NCBI GenBank assembly: GCA_050012355.1
Contig: JBEKHI010000167.1
Span: 1 to 16,263, forward strand
Source: JBEKHI01 sp050012355
GTDB taxonomy: Bacteria; Actinomycetota; Actinomycetes; Streptosporangiales; Streptosporangiaceae
DNA length: 16,263 bases
Reading direction: 5' to 3'
How positions within the stretch are numbered: the first letter of the stretch is position 1; each line of letters starts with the position of its first letter. A model generated the notes under the pieces. That model was not told where the DNA came from and did not search any database. It saw only the letters and a program-made list of their open reading frames with translations. Shown in pieces: positions 12,997 to 16,263 of the stretch. The position numbers and the translations under genes are program-made.

Positions 12997-14186
12997 GCCG
13001 GGCGGTACTCCTGAGCATCGGCGGCGAGACGCTCGGCGATCTCGTCGGCCTCCAGACGGCCCTCGATCTTACGCAGGTCCTCAACCCGCGCCCGGGTCTC
13101 CACCCGGCGCGGGGTGAGCAGCGTGCAGCAGTCCTGGTCCGGCAGTTCGGAGATGCCCAGCGTGCGGATCCGGCGCGCCTCTGCCATGATCTCGGTCTTG
13201 TCCATCCCGATCAGCGGACGCATGATCGGCAGGTCGACCGCGTCGTCGAGGGCGGTGATGTTCTGCAACGTCTGGCTGGAGACCTGACCGAGTGAGTCGC
13301 CGGTCACCAGGGCGCCCGCCTTGACGCGGCGGGCGAGGGCCTGCGCGGTCTTCAGCATCAGCCGCCGCTGAGCGACGATCTGCAGCCGCTCGGCACCGGA
13401 CGCGACCAGCGCCTGCTGCGTTTTGCCGAATGGCACGACGAATAGCCGCGAGTTCCCCTGGTAGCGGTCGACGGACTTGACCAGCGCGTACGCCTTGTAG
13501 ATGGACTCGGGGCCGGTCAGCGGGATGCCGGAGAAGTGCAGGAAGTAGCAGCGCAGGCCGCGGCGGATCATCCGGTAGGCGGCCACCGGCGAGTCGATCC
13601 CGCCGGACATCAGCGCGACCGCGCGACCGCTCATCCCGACCGGCAGGCCGCCGAGGCCGGGCAGGCCCTCGGTGTAAACGAACACCTCGCGCTGGTCGAC
13701 CTCGATGAACACCTCGTTGTCCGGGATGGACAGGTTCACCGGCAGGTCGTGGGCGTCCTGGATCGCCTTGCCGACCTGGATCGCCATCTCCCCCGAGGTG
13801 AGCGGGAACCGCTTGTCTCGCCGGCGGGGCCGCACCGCGAAACTTCCCTTGGCGTTCTCGGTGATCTGGATGGCCGCGGCGATCGTGGCCTCCGGGGTCT
13901 TGGGTACCCGCCAGGCCTGGCAGACTCGCGAGATTCCGGGGATTTCGCGGGCCCGTTCGGTCACGTGGCCGATCGCCTCGGGGTGCTTGACCGAGCGCAG
14001 GACCACGACGCCCTCCCGGTGCCACACATCGACGCCGGCGCCGGTATCCCGCATGGCGTCCTTGATGTTGCTGAGCAGAATCTGCTCGAACCGGTTCCGG
14101 TTGCGGCCCTTGAGGAAGATCTCCCCCACCTTGAGCAGGACGCAGGGTTCGGGTGCGACAAGCTCCGGGGCGTCGGTTTCGGACAT
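12993..14186 (-). CDS. thiI: tRNA 4-thiouridine sulfurtransferase ThiI (no rhodanese domain)
   Basis: A 397-residue protein. KVGEIFLKGRNRNRFE (19-34) begins the ferredoxin-like domain, followed by THUMP (about 60-170) and the PP-loop ATPase MSGGIDSPVAAY (193-204). The segment ISELPDQDCCTLLTP (345-359) holds Cys353/Cys354 at the position of the catalytic Cys of E. coli ThiI. The protein ends soon after, so the rhodanese domain that in E. coli receives the persulfide is absent, as in B. subtilis. It adenylates U8 of tRNA and inserts sulfur to make s4U. A role in thiazole sulfur supply with ThiS/ThiG is uncertain without the rhodanese domain. ATG 14186 has only a weak AATAGG ahead. Its TAA shares bases with the aroF TAG (TTAG, 12993-12996). 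Confidence 0.93.
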   Translation of the reverse strand: MSETDAPELVAPEPCVLLKVGEIFLKGRNRNRFEQILLSNIKDAMRDTGAGVDVWHREGVVVLRSVKHPEAIGHVTERAREIPGISRVCQAWRVPKTPEATIAAAIQITENAKGSFAVRPRRRDKRFPLTSGEMAIQVGKAIQDAHDLPVNLSIPDNEVFIEVDQREVFVYTEGLPGLGGLPVGMSGRAVALMSGGIDSPVAAYRMIRRGLRCYFLHFSGIPLTGPESIYKAYALVKSVDRYQGNSRLFVVPFGKTQQALVASGAERLQIVAQRRLMLKTAQALARRVKAGALVTGDSLGQVSSQTLQNITALDDAVDLPIMRPLIGMDKTEIMAEARRIRTLGISELPDQDCCTLLTPRRVETRARVEDLRKIEGRLEADEIAERLAADAQEYRPA

Positions 14187-14205
14187 CCTATTAGTCTGCC
14201 AGGCC

Positions 14206-14235
14206 TTGTCCGCTCAACGTAACGAGATCTATCGT
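14206..14235 (+). promoter_or_regulatory. Promoter of the Clp_N gene
   Basis: TTGTCC (14206-14211), an 18-base spacer and TATCGT (14230-14235) form a reasonable SigA-type promoter. The -10 lies six bases before ATG 14242, implying a leaderless transcript. The same 55-bp interval must also hold the thiI promoter in the other direction. Confidence 0.5.
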
Positions 14236-14241
14236 GAGTCC

Positions 14242-14514
14242 ATGTTCGAGAGGTTCACCGACCGCGCCCGGCTAGTGATTGTGCTCGCACAAGAAGAGGC
14301 GCGACTCCTGGACCACAACTACATCGGCACCGAACACCTCCTGCTTGGGTTGGTGTCTGAGGGCGACGGTGCGGCGGGCCAGGTGCTCACCGGTTTCGGC
14401 CTGGTTCCGAACAGGGTGCGCCAGGCTGTCATCCAGCGGCTCTGGCGCCAGGCGGCGCCCCAGTCCCCTGAGCCTGACCCGGGCGGGGAGCCCTCGGACG
14501 CCGCGGAAGGCTAG
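14242..14514 (+). CDS. Small single-repeat Clp N-domain protein
   Basis: A 90-residue protein beginning MFERFTDRARLVIVLAQEEA, almost the start of ClpC/ClpC1, continuing RLLDHNYIGTEHLLLGLVSE. The normal ClpC N-domain has two such repeats. Here one is left, and its second half (AGQVLTGFGLVPNRVRQAVI) looks more like the end of ClpC repeat 2. It ends in a Pro/Asp/Glu-rich tail (about 70-90) and has no AAA+ module. The N-domain of ClpC binds adaptors and substrates, so this protein could compete for or modulate them; that is inference. The longer frame upstream to 13705 lies antisense within thiI and is not coding. Its TAG shares CTAG (14511-14514) with the stop of the convergent methyltransferase gene. 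Confidence 0.82.
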   Translation: MFERFTDRARLVIVLAQEEARLLDHNYIGTEHLLLGLVSEGDGAAGQVLTGFGLVPNRVRQAVIQRLWRQAAPQSPEPDPGGEPSDAAEG

Positions 14515-15266
14515 CGGACACCGCAGAGGAGCCGGCTGTCGCCGCGCTGCCATAGGGTGCCGACCTCGGCGAAGCCCGCGGCCCGCAGCGCGTCCACGTG
14601 GGTGGTCAGCAAACCGGACTGCTCGTGGTTGTGGCCGCCGGCCGGGAAGAGCTTAGAGCGCTCGGCTACCAGTGGCCCCAGGTCCTGATCCGCGGCCGCC
14701 GCGTCCCACCAGTCAAGCCATTTCTCCGCGTGGCCGTCCGGAAACCGCCTGCGGTACTCGAGTTCGGGGATGGCGCGTTCAAGCTGGGCGAGCATCGGTG
14801 ACTCGTCGCGGAAGTGGTCGCCGTTGAGGAAAAGACCGCCGGGGCGCAGCAACCCCGCGAGGTCGGTGTAGAGCGCGCCGAGCACGGCCGGGGCGAGCCA
14901 GTGCAACGCGGTGGTGGAGACCACGGCGTCGGCTGGGCGGTCGAGCTTCAAGTCCGGCAACCAGCCGGGAACCCGCAGGTCAGCGTCGGCGAAGCTGATC
15001 CTTTCTCCGTAGACCGCGCGCCCCAGCGCGAGGGTGACGGGATCGGCGTCGACTCCGAGGATGGTTGCCTTCGGCAGCCGATCGAGCAACCGGACCCCCA
15101 GCGATCCTGGCCCGCAGCCTAGGTCGACTATCAGCGGGTCGTGGCGTTCGGCCGCCGATTCCACCGCGTCGATGAGCGCGGTGAACCGTTCCTCGCGGTC
15201 CGGCATGTAGTACTCCTGCTGCCGGTCCCACCGTTCGATCCACTTTCCGGCGATTGTCGCGTCCAC
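14511..15266 (-). CDS. Class I SAM-dependent methyltransferase (trans-aconitate methyltransferase-like)
   Basis: A protein of 251 residues from GTG 15266 (253 from GTG 15272). SAM-binding motif I is IVDLGCGPGSLGVRLL near residues 46-61, motif II ILGVDADPVT near 69-78, then ISFADADLRV and AVVSTTALHWLAPAVL (motif IV region), and LLRPGGLFLNGDHF. The AVVSTTALHWL block and general layout resemble trans-aconitate 2-methyltransferase and related small-molecule methyltransferases; the substrate is unknown. I prefer 15266 because GGAGG (15278-15274 on the minus strand) stands about seven bases upstream, while it directly touches 15272. The upstream region has repeated TGTAACTG/CAGTTACA sites, suggesting repressor control. 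Confidence 0.85.
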   Translation of the reverse strand: MDATIAGKWIERWDRQQEYYMPDREERFTALIDAVESAAERHDPLIVDLGCGPGSLGVRLLDRLPKATILGVDADPVTLALGRAVYGERISFADADLRVPGWLPDLKLDRPADAVVSTTALHWLAPAVLGALYTDLAGLLRPGGLFLNGDHFRDESPMLAQLERAIPELEYRRRFPDGHAEKWLDWWDAAAADQDLGPLVAERSKLFPAGGHNHEQSGLLTTHVDALRAAGFAEVGTLWQRGDSRLLCGVR

Positions 15267-15280
15267 GGCCACCCTCCACC

Positions 15281-15361
15281 TGTAACTGGCTATACTGCCT
15301 TTGACAGTTACAACGCTACATCGATAGAGCGTTACTGGTCAAGTGAAGTACAGCAGTTACA
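15281..15361. repeat. TGTAACTG/CAGTTACA operator-like repeat cluster
   Basis: TGTAACTG (15281-15288) and CAGTTACA (15305-15312) are perfect 8-bp complements 16 bases apart. CAGTTACA recurs at 15354-15361. Between the first two lies CTATACTG, AT-rich and -10-like on both strands, and a perfect TTGACA (15301-15306) on the plus strand. The cluster directly precedes the Shine-Dalgarno of the minus-strand methyltransferase. It most likely binds a dimeric regulator, not identified here. Confidence 0.55.
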
Positions 15362-15639
15362 CCACCGGAGATCTCGTCGGCACCCTGACGGTCACCCAGA
15401 ATGTCAGACCCTTTGCGTAGCGTGACCGTCATGAAAAATCAGGGTGACCCGGAAAGTCTTTTGCACTGGTCATGATGCGGGGTTTCGTGCCGGTTCGCAC
15501 CCTGGAGGAATCTTCACGTCCTCGATTGCGGTGTTCCCGCACAGCCGCGGTGCGCAAAGCCAGCACGCAGGGGCAGGGAATGCCGGATACCCCGCGGATC
15601 AGGGACTTCCGAGTTCCCGGGCTCTTTTGCCGGGTTGGT
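15362..15639. other. Intergenic stretch before the HNH gene's 3' end
   Basis: About 280 bases without a convincing gene. It holds the nested inverted repeat at 15381-15446. A 25-codon frame (15343-15420, GTG start, no Shine-Dalgarno) is the only short ORF of note and has no recognisable product. The perfect TTGACA at 15301 points into this region, but no clear -10 or gene follows. No tRNA was recognised. Confidence 0.35.
15381..15446. repeat. Nested inverted repeat CACCCTGACGGTCAC / GTGACCGT..TCAGGGTG
   Basis: Inner arms ACGGTCAC (15388-15395) and GTGACCGT (15422-15429) are perfect complements, as are the outer arms CACCCTGA (15381-15388) and TCAGGGTG (15439-15446). The right side carries an extra CATGAAAAA between arms. 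GGTCACCC and GGGTGACC add another possible pairing. The element lies outside any gene and may be an operator, a structured RNA, or a remnant of a small inverted-repeat element. Confidence 0.5.
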
Positions 15640-16263
15640 TCAGGCGGGGTACTGGCGGGGCTGGCTGGTGTAGTGGCGTCCGCTGGGGGTGGTCCATTGC
15701 CGGAAGCCGGGGGCGATCTGCTTGACGTGCCAGCTGGGTTTCTGTTTTATCTGGTGGTCGTGTTCGTCGGTCATGGCGCCGTTGCACATGCAGGTCCATC
15801 CGCCGGATTCGAACGGCTGGGCGTGCTCGTAGTCGCAGTTGCGGGCGGGGCGGGCGCAGCCGGGCCGGGCGCAGGTGCCGTCCCTGACTTCGGTCAGGTG
15901 CCGGAGCAGGTCCCCGGGGTCATGCTGGCCGGTGCGGTAGGTGTGGTCGCAGTCGAAGATGGCGACCGGGTAGAGGGTGAACGCTCGGGCCTGGTCGGGC
16001 GGGAAGGTGATCCGCACGGTCCCGGCGTTGTCCGCTTTGGCCCGGTTGCTCCGCCGGTTCGCGGGCGGACATCCGTGCGAGGTGACCCAGCCCTGGTCGT
16101 TGACGAGGGACAGATGCCATCCGGTCTGGTTCCCGGCGCCGGACGCGGCGGAAAAGCGCCGGACCGAATCCGAGCGGAACGCGAAGGTCGCGTCCTGGCG
16201 GGAGCCGGAAGGCACCATGGCGATCCAGGCCTCCGGCCTCAACCCGGCCGACGCGATGGACGC
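15640..16263 (-). CDS. HNH endonuclease-type protein of the 13E12/DUF222 kind (5' part off window)
   Basis: 208 codons are open from the right edge to TGA 15642-15640, so this is the C-terminal part of a larger protein. The HNH zinc-finger nuclease region is CARPGCARPARNCDYEHAQP followed by FESGGWTCMCNGAMTDEHDH. The paired Cys residues, EH and a downstream N and HxH fit the ββα-metal layout with a zinc knuckle. TEVRDGTCARPGC and QWTTPSGRHY are typical of the abundant actinobacterial DUF222-HNH proteins, in which the DUF222 domain would be upstream and is not visible. These genes recur in many copies in actinobacterial genomes and their role is unclear; nuclease activity is inferred from the motif only. 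Confidence 0.8.
   Translation of the reverse strand, partial: ASIASAGLRPEAWIAMVPSGSRQDATFAFRSDSVRRFSAASGAGNQTGWHLSLVNDQGWVTSHGCPPANRRSNRAKADNAGTVRITFPPDQARAFTLYPVAIFDCDHTYRTGQHDPGDLLRHLTEVRDGTCARPGCARPARNCDYEHAQPFESGGWTCMCNGAMTDEHDHQIKQKPSWHVKQIAPGFRQWTTPSGRHYTSQPRQYPA

Noticed and set aside
13705..14241. Upstream extension of the Clp_N frame
   Set aside because: It is antisense to thiI; the Clp_N homology starts exactly at MFERF and a promoter lies directly before it.
15343..15420. 25-codon GTG frame near the TGTAACTG repeats
   Set aside because: No Shine-Dalgarno, no good -10 at leaderless distance, no recognisable residues pattern; likely chance.
15601..15640. Possible hairpin terminator after the HNH gene
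   Set aside because: The CCGGG/CCCGG pairing is short and no T-tract follows on the minus strand; support is too weak.

Overview
The window is about 16 kb of high-GC DNA with GTG starts, tightly overlapping genes and many apparently leaderless promoters. The gene content (a PASTA-domain Ser/Thr kinase, an Rv2175c-like DNA-binding protein, a ClpC-type N-domain fragment, a 13E12/DUF222-type HNH protein) points to an actinobacterial chromosome, probably of a Streptomyces- or Streptosporangium-like lineage. The species cannot be named from the sequence. Most of it is core metabolism. I see no transposase, phage gene, CRISPR array, tRNA or rRNA.

Left end (1-1598): an Fe(II)/2-oxoglutarate dioxygenase of the TauD/alkylsulfatase type (minus strand, its last few residues off the left edge) is divergent from a GNAT acetyltransferase. 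The acetyltransferase overlaps the end of metF tail to tail by 67 bases.

Thiamine and one-carbon region (1532-6871): a minus-strand run reads FAD/NAD oxidoreductase, Rv2175c-like wHTH protein, thiE, metF. On the plus strand a TPP riboswitch precedes thiO-thiS-thiG. The two transcription units appear to share one symmetrical -10 element at 4701-4707. ThiO, ThiS and ThiG make the thiazole half of thiamine, ThiE joins it to the pyrimidine, and ThiI (12993-14186) may help with sulfur transfer.

Kinase (6913-8847): a membrane PASTA kinase, likely equivalent to PknL, whose known M. tuberculosis substrate is Rv2175c; both partners lie in this window. Two tandem imperfect hairpins follow it.

PadR operon (9002-11523): a perfect 16-bp palindrome and a leaderless promoter precede padR, a peptide deformylase, a DUF4937-like protein and endonuclease IV, each start overlapping or touching the previous stop.

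Aromatic region (11524-14186): after a gap holding a long inverted repeat comes a complete-looking transcription attenuator. It comprises a leaderless 24-residue peptide with the core FLFWFGY, an antiterminator pairing, a strong intrinsic terminator and then a type I DAHP synthase gene. This is the most interesting regulatory element here. Convergent thiI overlaps the synthase stop by four bases.

Right end (14242-16263): a 90-residue single-repeat Clp_N protein, a convergent SAM methyltransferase with a repeat-containing operator region, a gap with a nested inverted repeat, and the C-terminal part of an HNH protein running off the right edge.
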